From: Fasciolopsis buskii
Lineage: Eukaryota; Platyhelminthes; Trematoda; Plagiorchiida; Fasciolidae
DNA: 64,000 nt
Assembly: GCA_008360955.1 (NCBI GenBank)
Contig: LUCM01008256.1
Span: forward strand, 186,001 to 250,000
Reading direction: 5' to 3'
In this document: positions 13,201 through 21,205 of the stretch, in pieces
How positions within the stretch are numbered: the first letter of the stretch is position 1
Layout of the letters: every line of letters begins with the position of its first letter
Notes under the pieces: generated by a model
What the model saw: the letters and a program-made list of their open reading frames with translations, nothing else
The model's database searches: none
What the model was told of the DNA's origin: nothing
Program-made: the position numbers and the translations under genes

Positions 13201-16200
13201 ATGAGTCCGCCACCAGGCTCTGTTATGGTCACCCTGCCCGGTGAAACGCGTGAACTGCATTGTGAATACGGTTCACTGTCCTCGCCCGCCGTGCAATGGT
13301 TCTTCGAGGGTCAACCACTTGAGAGACATCCGACACTGAATGCTAGCCGTCGTGTGTATCGCATGGATCGATTGCGCGTTAGCATCGTAACTTTGAGTGG
13401 TGTCGAAGTCGGACATGGGGGCACGTACGAGTGTCGAGTGAATGGACAAATCAAACAAACTCATGTGATTGTCCGAGGTAAGTTTCTTGAAAATAAAACA
13501 GAGAGATGGAGTGAAAGGCTGAGGCCTTCGTCTGTCTAGATTTAGTTGACGAATTATCCTTAGGACCGGATGAGCTGATTCTTTTGTAACGTTTGCATTT
13601 ATTTATTCTCAAACACGACCCCATTCAGTTGAGGAGGGCTTGGAAGTGAATCCCGAAGAGGACACTGTGGACGAAGGTGCTCCGGTGGAGTTCCACTGTC
13701 GTGCTCACGGTGCAGATCAGAATGTCAATCGCGAAATGCAATGGTTCTATCAGCCATTCTCCGGCGGCCCGATTCAACCCGTTGATTTGAATCCGGATAC
13801 AGGATTTGTTCGCCAAGATCATCCGTATGCTTCGCACACTAGCTTCATTTCTCGCCAGCGTGCTCGACGGTCTGACGAGGGAATCTACATTTGTCGTCTC
13901 CCATCTCAAGGATCCGAGGCTCGTGGTCGTCTCTACGTCCGTACGTAATTATCCGCCTATTAATTGGATAGTATGCATAGGATCTTATATGATGCAAGTT
14001 GTCAGGTTAACCTTGTTTTTCACCCATGGAATCAAATAACTTTTTGTGAATAACCAACGTCAAAGTTTCACGTAGGAGAACAATAACTGCAAAATGTATG
14101 CAACTTCCAAATTGCACGAACACTCAAGTAGACGACGTGGAAATTATTCATGCCTACCATAATACACACTCCACCGTCTTCTTAACGGCTAACAGTGATT
14201 AAAACTGTGCACGCTGGTGAACTCTGCACGCAGTACTCCCGTCACTCATTTAGCGTTGGTTTACGAAAGTTATGCAGTCTGACTGCTTTTTTCAGTGAAT
14301 TCGATTCGTTAATTGGTTGAAGAAAGTACGGAGGAATGGGCGGAGCATCCTCCCATCCGCTAGGGCCCATTACACAATTAGCTGAGTGGCTGGCAAACAG
14401 ACCTTCGAACTTGGAGTCAAACGGAACTACATGAGATTCCAGTGGTCCATGTGTGGGAGAGCAGAGCGATAGTATATTACTGTCTACCTTTGTACATTTC
14501 TTAAGCCCAAGAAAATGCGATTTAAAAATTACTCGCATTTCAAGTAAAGCATTCATGCAGTGGTGCAGCTTGTGTCATTCGGATTGAATTGGTTTCATTT
14601 GGATAAGCACTAGGCGTGAAATGTCCCATTCATATCCTGTTCAGGGTGGGATCTAAAGTGGATAGAAAATTTTAGTGTGACGAAGAAATGGGAAAAAGTC
14701 CCAGTCTGTCTGATGGCAATGGGACTAGCCATAACTCGGATCGTTTTCATACGGAGCATTGGGAAAGTGTGAAAGACTGATATTTTGTGGTACATTAGAA
14801 GACCTCGTGTAGTGCCCTGGCTTGTGGTAGCACGTCTGTAACATGTGTAAAATCACAGTTTCATGAAAGCACCAGCCATAAAATTTTAGATCACTGACTG
14901 TGGCATTCCAAATCTTGACTCTTGACTGCGACCGATGCACTCAGGCGATTGATTTTCAAGCACAATCAGAGTAACTTCAATAAAGGGAATCGATGGAGTT
15001 TTTTTGTTTCGAGACTTTCATTTGCAAAAACAACATAAAATCAGCACCAAACACAATCTGTATATCCGTCCGTTTGACGCATTTAACCAAATAGGCGCAA
15101 CTGTTCAGTATCGTGTGGTGATCACTCCGCCGGTTTTGAAAGTGCGCGTGAACAACCCCATTGAGTTCGAATGCTATGTGATGGAAGACACCGGTCGTCA
15201 GGCAGATGTGCTTCCCACATTCAGCATGTCCGATGCACGCATTCGTTTTGATCAGGAACGCGTGGCTGCCAACCGAGTTCGTTTCGTCATCCGATCTGGT
15301 TTGACTCAGCAGTACAATGGAACTGAAGTTAGATGTTCTGTCGAGGTAAGTCTCCCGGGAAATTGTTTTTAATGCACATTTACCTCAGAGACAGACAGAC
15401 AGAGAGAGCGAGAGAGGATAAACCTAACGCTATATGATCTCATTTTGTCGCTGAAGAAGACGAAGACATCTGCGTTCCACTGAACGTCTATTCACTGAAG
15501 AATTACGAGAAGAGACGGTATGGTATTGTGGCAGGCGAACGTAGGCTGTCAGAGTATAACAGTCTCACTCGAACCGAGCCAAATATGCTGAGCGTAGAAG
15601 GACAGCAAACACTGTGGCACTTATGCAGTTCTAATCAGCCAGCGCGAAGTACTGAAAAAGGAATGGACTGTAGGCAATTGGGAAGGGCAGATCTACATAA
15701 CTCAAAATAATGGAATCCAGAGAAACACAGCTTCACAATGGTGTGTAAATTCATATGAAGCTAGCGTGCACAGCCCCAAGGGTTCTGAAATTTAGTGCCG
15801 GAATATATTGTAACAGAACTTTGCCGCTTATTTTTCTTACTCCTATTCCTTTGTACTTTGTGGACTGATGATGGAAGTAGTTGCCGGGCAGAGCGCCATA
15901 GAAGTATTAGTCCTATTCAGTTTCATTTACTACCTGATAAAGATTTACCGTAATATCCATTGGAGTTAATTAGAACTAATGATATCCGTCACTTTGTTTA
16001 GGGAACCGATCGATACGCCACTTCTGTTATTGTAATCGAAGATACTTGTCCACACGGTTTCCGCCGATGTCGTTCTGGAGACTGTCTTCCCGCTGGCCGA
16101 TTCTGCGATGGCCGCCGTGACTGCCCAGATGGATCTGATGAAGATCCAAGACTTTGTAGTAAGTGTTTTTCTAATTGAATACCCATTCTCACGAATTCCA

Positions 16201-19200
16201 ACTTACTTAACAGATGGTACTTGTTGGTATGCTTATAGTGAGAACGACAAATAATTCAAAAGGTCCGAAATAGCGCACTGAAAAGAACACAGCGTGGCGA
16301 ACAAGCATGATTTTGGTTGCCGAACTAAATTCAGCAGACGTGTTCAAATACGACCAACAATACGAACTCGATGATTCCAGTCGGTCTCCTAGCAAGTGCC
16401 TTTGTGTACGTGGATTAAGCTGATCACTTTGCGAAATGCTCAGTTACTTATATCAGTTAGTGGTCTCAAGGTAACGTGCACCATTTGTAAAATGTTCAGG
16501 CGGCTTGAGACGTGACAGAGAACATAATGTGACCCTGGAGGTTTCGAGGTTTTGGGTAAACTATTTCTAAGGTCAAAACGGAAGGAAGATCAATCAGGAG
16601 AATCCACCAGGTTTCAATTTTGCTTGCTGAAACAATGACAAACAAGATGATTGTCGTAAATACCATACACAGTGCAGCCAATATGTTACCGTCTCCGGAA
16701 CGGCAGCTTGAGGCCAGGTTCTATTTGGAACAACAGAAATAGCATATGCTACTTGCCTTTTAGCGTATACCGATCTTTTGTAATGCCTGTGATTTGCAAA
16801 ATTCATAAGCTTTTAGTGTTGCCGGTGGTTTTGTTGCTCAGTTGTAGTGTTCAGACTGTCAACACTAGTGCGATCGACCGACGAAGTGTTCCTGTAATGT
16901 CACGATCCTCCAGTGATCATCAACGAACAATACATCGGGAGATGAGGGGTTCAACTCGTCGACATTTACCGCAGTTGTTTTTTCTTAAGTACTATTGCAC
17001 TAGGCTCAGAACTCGTCACCCACGGAAACGACTCAGTGTTTAGAATTAAATCAGATGAAGCAGTTTCAGGGTTCTTGGTTGGTTCACAATGATTAGTTAA
17101 TGAGTTTGTCATTTCACTTAATTTACTTGCTTTCTGTTTGAAAGAAGCCTTTAGGATGATAGGCGTACGCCAACACTGCGATTATCGTGATTGAATGGGT
17201 GCACAGATTTGCAAATAACAAAGTTACTATGTGGTGCTTTGGCGTTTGCCGCAAAGCATAGGCATAGATGCAAGCCTTGGTATGAGAGTTCAAGACCATT
17301 AAGTGCAGCGATATTGGAGGTTTCTCTCACCCAGCGGGTGGATCATGAATTCCTTCTGATTCCGCAATACTGTAGTTGCATGTTAATACCAGTAAGTGGT
17401 CATTTGGAACTCCAGCAAATAGTGGCTCTGTCAGCAATTCCGGAAATTCAGTCTCCGCATAAAGGTACATTGCAGTTCCTTTCTCTGTATTTCTGTTTGA
17501 CCTATCTTATTGGAAATTGTCAACATACAGCCTAAATCTACTTTGAGAAATACACTCACCAGCGGTACGCAAACAGTGTTTTGCGCAAAGACGTACCGGT
17601 GAACTCGTGATACCGGTTGGAGTTTATTATATCAGGTACGTGACCACAGCGGGCGGCCTGTCAACATAAACATCCCAGACCGATAGGATAATTTTACGCT
17701 TAAAAGGAATGTCCTGTTTTACAGAGAATGAAAAACGTAAAGTGCACTCTGGACAGCATCACATGTTAGAGGGATTGGATGTGAAATGGTTATTTTTAAA
17801 CCCTTCCCTTTTTGGTGCACCTTTGGCAAACTGGTGGCTCTATTGATCTACGCAATATTTCTTTTGTGTCAACATTCCAAATCAGTCTAACAAAACGCTC
17901 GGTAATATTGAACACTAAATACGAATAAAAGTATTTTGTTTTTGCGGAACAAAACTGTTTGCGAATTTCGACAGCAGCGAGCAGGTATACGTAGTTGATC
18001 GTGAAGATACTTTTCCCGAAAACGGCCTGTAGAATTAATATGCATATCACACTTAGGAAGAAAACGAGGATACGCAAATTAATGCAAGCAGATCAGTTGA
18101 ATATGGTCTAACAACAGCTGACCGATTTTCCACTGCTACAAATGACAGGCACACTCATGTGCGCGTCCATCCGGTACAACGCAAAGGTTATTCAACTGAT
18201 TGTTCATTCCACTCAGAACTCTCCGTAAATGTGTTGACGGCGGCCATAGGAAAAGTGGTGCAATGTTGAATAACATCCGAATTGTTCTCGAGAATCTGAT
18301 GATGAGAATGAGAATGATATTACGAATGAAAACAGTGATGTTGATGATGACGATGATGACGGTGATGATGATGATGATGATGATCGAGATAAAGAGAGTG
18401 GTATAGATAGATGGTAATGATGCTGATCATGATCGTGATTCGGGCGATAACGCTGACAACTGCGACGGCCGTGTCAACTGCGTGCATGAGTAAAATGCTT
18501 CTCAGTCGCTTATCGAATCGTAAAACTTAACTTTATTGATGTTGAATAGCTTTAAGTAAACTGTCGCACTCTTTGGTAATTTGATGATTTCTGGTGAACT
18601 ATACAAAAGCAAGTGCTTTGGCCAAAATTTGCGCCTAGTAGAAATAGCAATTCTGGTAATTTTCTCGTGGAATGAAAACTCATTATAGAACCCGCAAAGA
18701 TTTTGTTGATAATTGCAAATTTTACAACCTACTAATATCAATATTAGTAAAAGATTATTGGCTGCAGTCCAACTGGACATGCTTTTGAGAGCTAACCGAA
18801 GTTAGATGTAGGGATTCGGTAAATTTAGTCATCACTTATGTCCCTCGTAAACCCAGGACTTTCTAACGTTGAGTGGTTGAGATAGCTCAGTTATAGTGAT
18901 GATAGGTTGCAATAAAATTCTATTTGAACATGCTTATAAATCTGCAAATGATACATAACCGTGGATTAAGTTTCTTAAAAAATATTGTCTTCTACGACTT
19001 TACAGGCGAATGTGAACCGACCGTAAAGAAGTGCGAATACTACCAGAATCGGGCCCCGTTGAAAACCACTTACATGGTACATTGGATGTGTGACGGCGAG
19101 GATGATTGCGGCAATGGATTTGATGAGGCCAACTGTCCAGGTAACAGATTGTGTTGAATCAACGCATCCACGTGCTCTCAAGTTGTTCAGTCCTCAAGTA

Positions 19201-21076
19201 GACTGGAGCTGTTAGTGCGAAATGTATCACGCTTACGTTAAACTGGCTGAGGACATAAAGACGTTGTTTCAGTCGAGTCACAATACACTTCTGCTTGGAA
19301 TGGGTTCGTCGAACGTGTTGACGATTTCCTTCTGTCTCAATATTTGCTGTGTCCGTAGCTCTTATACAAAATATTCGGTCGGTTTAAATCTGTTAACTGC
19401 TGATTTTGTACAAACATGCATCTAAGGTTCGCAGGAGTTAAACTAGCGAACTTCCTTGCACCATCCGATCAATGTATTGGTTGGAAGTAGCGGTAAAGAT
19501 AAGTTCTTTTGAGAAGCTTTTGTAACTTATATCAAAACACAAGGTTGTTCGACATACCACAGTCGTAGATTATTCAGTTGGATGCACTTGATTTAACTTG
19601 TGACAACCTTGGACATTCTTTTGTTCAGAGTGCTTTCAACATCGTTACCTTCACTCGGAAAATACTATTCTTTGGTCGTATAAGGTAAGAAAATACCACT
19701 TGTCTGAAGTACTCTTCAGCTCTTGATGAACAACAGTCTAGATCCTTGAACGAACAGCATACCCCAGAAAATGCACGAAATGCATAGAATGGCTTCACTG
19801 TATTACTTCTGTTTACTTTTCCCCAGATCCCAGCATTGCCCAATGTGGTAATTTCATGTTCACCTGCCCAAACAGTCAACGGCAAATTCCCCGCTCGTTT
19901 GTGTGTGACAAAGATCAAGATTGCGACTACGGCGAGGATGAACGCAACTGTGGTGAGTGAAAGCCGCGATGAGGAATATTTCCAGTGTTTTTTTCATTCC
20001 ACTCATTTGGGGCTAGCCAAATCAGAAGGCATTACACCTTATTCAAACCTATTCAGGACTGAAGCGCAAATTTAGTTGCTGTTTCGGACTGAGATGCACG
20101 ATCAGTCGCAATCCACTCTGGCTAACTTCTATTCACAACTCGGAGCTATCCTTACCAGATCATGAGTTCATCAGTTTACCGCGTGCGGGGTGTCAAAGCT
20201 CTTTTGAGCAACTTCTGGGAGAGTCTGATAGGAGTTAACCAAAAAATTTACTTTAATTCACGTTCAGACACAATCCGTGTGAGACGACCAGTGCTTCCGC
20301 AAACTTCACCGGGTAACACCAGACCACACGAATCAGAATGTGCAATAAAAAAGTTCTTATTCGCTCTTTGGAGGAAAATAGACATAGTTCGAAAACTACT
20401 TGAGAATTGGTGGACAAAGGTTAATCTGCTCATTGTAAGGCTTTGATCATGCCTCACTGTTTCGCTATCTGAAGTAATTCATTGAGTCAGCCTTTCAGAA
20501 AACTGTAATAATGCAGACTACGAGGCCTAAAAGCAGTGAGTTAGGGATTAATTATGATACTGTACAAATATGAAAGGACAAAAACTTTTACTCGGTATAC
20601 TTGCTTTGAAACTCTACCGAATCTGCTTCAGGTTGGTTACCGATTTCCAGTAAATCAAATCACAGAACGCCGATAGTTTGGTGGACGAAGTGAGAAGTCT
20701 GACACTTTTCTAGCTCTACTATTAAATGTAATAATTTACCTTTTACAATTGCTCAGTTGGTCCTACAATTGAATCCACGGCGAACTATCGTCACTCGGTA
20801 CGAGCTGGCACGCAGGTGGTTCTCACATGTCGCGTGACGGGGAATCCGCTGCCTCGTGTAATTTGGCGTTTCAACTGGGGATGCCTACCAGAGAACGACA
20901 GTAGATATCGTGTCACTAATGTGGCTCAAAACTGCGACTCACCCATGCCATCAGTGGTCAGTACCCTGACCATTTCTAATGTTCGCCCGGGAGATGATGG
21001 GATCTACAATTGTGAAGGTCTTGCCGGGTCTATGCGTGCCATGTCAAATGATTACTTCGTGATGATCGAGTACTAA
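4146..21076 (+). CDS. HSPG2-like: Perlecan-like secreted protein (6 Ig, 3 LDLa, 1 Ig), 12 exons, 855 aa
   Basis: Coding exons are 4146-4218, 5115-5423, 6312-6511, 9577-9685, 11671-11967, 13199-13477, 13629-13940, 15095-15345, 16002-16158, 19006-19140, 19827-19952 and 20757-21076. They sum to 2,568 nt in one frame, and all eleven introns begin GT and end AG. Intron phases are 1,1,0,1,1,1,1,0,1,1,1. Residues 1-21 form a signal peptide (hydrophobic core, VSA/QD cleavage site). Ig domains lie at about 40-127, 130-228, 232-328, 331-422, 424-526 and 528-624. LDLa modules are at 626-662, 665-706 and 714-749, and the last Ig at 755-855. LDLa modules followed by an Ig with W786-R-F-N-W-G is the arrangement of perlecan domain II, a basement-membrane proteoglycan core acting in the extracellular matrix. 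Five N-glycosylation sequons are visible (N203, N314, N377, N601, N796). No glycosaminoglycan-attachment cluster, SEA, laminin or EGF module is seen. The exon chain is very likely right; the orthology is a family-level inference, and the protein may be a short isoform or a truncated relative. Confidence 0.85.
4219..5114 (+). other. Intron 1
   Basis: 896 bp, GTGAGT to ACACAG. AT-rich, with no repeat family or RNA gene recognised. Short open frames inside show no domain. Confidence 0.75.
5115..5423 (+). CDS. HSPG2-like: Exon 2: Ig domain 1
   Basis: Phase 1 in and out, a complete exchangeable Ig module. Key residues are C62 (B strand), W74 (C strand) and C108 in LYC (F strand), the usual disulfide pair packed on tryptophan. 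The stretch before it (about 22-39) is acidic. Acceptor is tacacacag-like (ending ACACAG) and donor GTATGT. Confidence 0.8.
5424..6311 (+). other. Intron 2
   Basis: 888 bp, GTATGT to TTTTAG. It contains a long frame (5614-6072) with no domain and a C-run near 6133. That frame is hydrophobic, lacks splice support and is not called as coding. Confidence 0.7.
6312..6511 (+). CDS. HSPG2-like: Exon 3: Ig domain 2, first half
   Basis: Enters in phase 1 and leaves in phase 0 at YLM|GTGCGT. It carries C161 and W177 of the second Ig domain; the second cysteine is in exon 4, so this domain is split by an intron before the F strand. The join to exon 4 restores a normal E-F turn leading to D-L-G-N-Y-T-C. 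Confidence 0.8.
6512..9576 (+). other. Intron 3
   Basis: 3,065 bp, GTGCGT to ACACAG, phase 0; the longest intron of the gene. It holds CA/CG-rich tracts near 9.30-9.39 kb and shows nothing clearly coding. A patch near 8.13-8.17 kb faintly resembles a tRNA-derived repeat but lacks a B box. Confidence 0.7.
9301..9392. repeat. CACG/CATA-rich microsatellite-like tract
   Basis: Imperfect runs of acgc, cgcacg and catacata lie just upstream of exon 4 within intron 3. It is a decayed simple repeat, and no function is inferred. Confidence 0.6.
9577..9685 (+). CDS. HSPG2-like: Exon 4: Ig domain 2, second half
   Basis: Starts in phase 0 and leaves in phase 1 at CAAG|GTAGAG. It encodes the D-x-G-x-Y-x-C signature at D200-C206 with an N-glycosylation sequon at N203, then the G strand. 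It completes the Ig fold begun in exon 3. Confidence 0.8.
9686..11670 (+). other. Intron 4
   Basis: 1,985 bp, GTAGAG to GGGCAG. It contains a GA-rich patch near 10.28-10.30 kb and a GT-rich patch near 10.49-10.53 kb. A minus-strand B-box-like motif near 10.42 kb has no partner A box. No coding region is supported. Confidence 0.7.
11671..11967 (+). CDS. HSPG2-like: Exon 5: Ig domain 3
   Basis: Phase 1 in and out. C255, W269 and D291-I-G-N-Y-V-C297 give a complete Ig module. N314-A-T is a glycosylation sequon in the linker after the G strand. Acceptor GGGGGCAG, donor GTAAGA. Confidence 0.82.
11968..13198 (+). other. Intron 5
   Basis: 1,231 bp, GTAAGA to TACAG. It contains a tRNA-derived SINE-like head at about 12.28-12.35 kb. 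The remainder is AT-rich and shows no coding signal. Confidence 0.7.
12281..12350 (+). repeat. tRNA-derived SINE-like head
   Basis: An A-box-like stretch (around 12289-12302, tgatcaagcgg) and a B box (ggttcgattct, 12335-12345) sit at tRNA-like spacing on the plus strand. No clean cloverleaf is obvious, so a tRNA-derived SINE fragment is more likely than a working tRNA gene. A related A-box-like phrase (tcaagcggacaag) occurs near 25963. Confidence 0.35.
13199..13477 (+). CDS. HSPG2-like: Exon 6: Ig domain 4
   Basis: Phase 1 in and out. C351, W363 and G404-T-Y-E-C408 give a full Ig module. N377-A-S is a possible glycosylation site. Acceptor CGTACAG, donor GTAAGT. The intron after it is only 151 bp, the shortest coding intron of the gene. 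Confidence 0.82.
13629..13940 (+). CDS. HSPG2-like: Exon 7: Ig domain 5
   Basis: Phase 1 in and out. C446, W461 and D505-E-G-I-Y-I-C511 mark a canonical Ig domain with a long C'-E region rich in prolines (about 464-488). Acceptor CATTCAG, donor GTACGT. Confidence 0.82.
13941..15094 (+). other. Intron 6b (between exons 7 and 8)
   Basis: 1,154 bp, GTACGT to AAATAG. AT-rich. A patch near 14.33-14.43 kb is GC-richer and keeps a short open frame on the minus strand, but no family is recognised. Confidence 0.65.
15095..15345 (+). CDS. HSPG2-like: Exon 8: atypical Ig domain 6, main part
   Basis: Enters phase 1, leaves phase 0 at GTCGAG|GTAAGT. It has C553 and C607 but no tryptophan where the C strand should carry one (P-T-F-S there). 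The sequence is otherwise beta-strand-like with Y600-N-G-T-E-V-R-C. The final strand is in exon 9. It is probably a divergent Ig-like domain. Confidence 0.75.
15346..16001 (+). other. Intron between exons 8 and 9
   Basis: 656 bp, GTAAGT to TTTAG, phase 0. It begins with a GACA/GAGA-rich patch (about 15390-15418). No gene is seen. Confidence 0.7.
16002..16158 (+). CDS. HSPG2-like: Exon 9: end of Ig 6 and LDLa module 1
   Basis: Enters phase 0 and leaves phase 1. Residues 611-624 finish the Ig strand; residues 626-662 are a complete LDLa module with six cysteines (C626, C633, C638, C645, C651, C662). The acidic calcium cage is present (D646, D650, D656, E657), as is the C-P-D-G-S-D-E signature. 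Donor GTAAGT. Confidence 0.88.
16159..19005 (+). other. Intron between LDLa exons 9 and 10
   Basis: 2,847 bp, GTAAGT to TTACAG. It contains a GAT/ATG trinucleotide tract (18297-18420). No fourth LDLa exon was found in it; a lone C-D-G-R-V-N-C reading near 18455 has no splice context. Confidence 0.7.
18297..18420. repeat. GAT/ATG-rich trinucleotide tract
   Basis: Imperfect repeats of gat/gatg/aatg, with a near-pure run (gatgatgatgatgatgat) around 18361-18382, inside the intron between exons 9 and 10. It is a microsatellite; the open frames across it are composition artefacts. Confidence 0.75.
19006..19140 (+). CDS. HSPG2-like: Exon 10: LDLa module 2 (lacks one cysteine)
   Basis: Phase 1 in and out. 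Cysteines C665, C672, C691, C697 and C706 match positions 1, 2, 4, 5 and 6 of an LDLa module; the third is absent (A-P-L-K-T-T region). The calcium-binding acids D692, D696, D702 and E703 are kept, so the metal cage probably forms while C665 lacks its usual C1-C3 partner. Acceptor TTACAG, donor GTAACA. Confidence 0.82.
19141..19826 (+). other. Intron between exons 10 and 11
   Basis: 686 bp, GTAACA to CCCCAG. AT-rich; nothing else seen. Confidence 0.7.
19827..19952 (+). CDS. HSPG2-like: Exon 11: LDLa module 3 (lacks one cysteine)
   Basis: Phase 1 in and out. C714, C721, C734, C740 and C749 again correspond to positions 1, 2, 4, 5 and 6, with the third cysteine missing (S-Q-R-Q-I-P there). D735, D739, D745 and E746 retain the calcium ligands. 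Acceptor TTTTCCCCAG, donor GTGAGT. Confidence 0.82.
19953..20756 (+). other. Intron between exons 11 and 12
   Basis: 804 bp, GTGAGT to GCTCAG. No repeat or gene recognised. Confidence 0.7.
20757..21076 (+). CDS. HSPG2-like: Exon 12: final Ig domain 7 and stop codon
   Basis: Enters phase 1. C774, W786, D829-D-G-I-Y-N-C835 give the Ig fold. The segment W786-R-F-N-W-G is the hallmark of the Ig domain that follows LDLa modules in perlecan. Two extra cysteines, C792 and C809, probably form a second disulfide in the C-C' region. Frame ends M-I-E-Y at TAA 21074-21076. The stop is followed by only GCG and then a consensus donor GTAAGC. Confidence 0.85.
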
Positions 21077-21205
21077 GCGGTAAGCTTGCTAATTTTTTGT
21101 GGTGAGATTTAATTGACTGAAGCAATCTCATTTAATTTTCAAAATTGGTTATTCCTGCATCCTCAGTTCTACTGCACCCAATAAAATGAATTGTTGAAAC
21201 AATAA
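21077..21205 (+). terminator. Probable 3' UTR with small intron and polyadenylation signal
   Basis: Three bases after the stop a donor (GTAAGC, 21080) is followed by a pyrimidine-rich acceptor (tgcatcctcag ending 21166), giving an 87-bp 3'-UTR intron. The next exon would begin at 21167 and carries AATAAA at 21180-21185, so cleavage near 21195-21205 is expected. If unsplit, the same AATAAA would still serve. A second AATAAA lies at 21730-21735. Confidence 0.45.

Noticed and set aside
14325..14440. GC-richer patch with a tRNA-like phrase
   Set aside because: Boxes are imperfect and the spacing is wrong; it lies within an intron.
18440..18500. C-D-G-R-V-N-C reading resembling part of an LDLa module
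   Set aside because: It lies at the end of a GAT repeat, has no acceptor or donor, and lacks the rest of the module.
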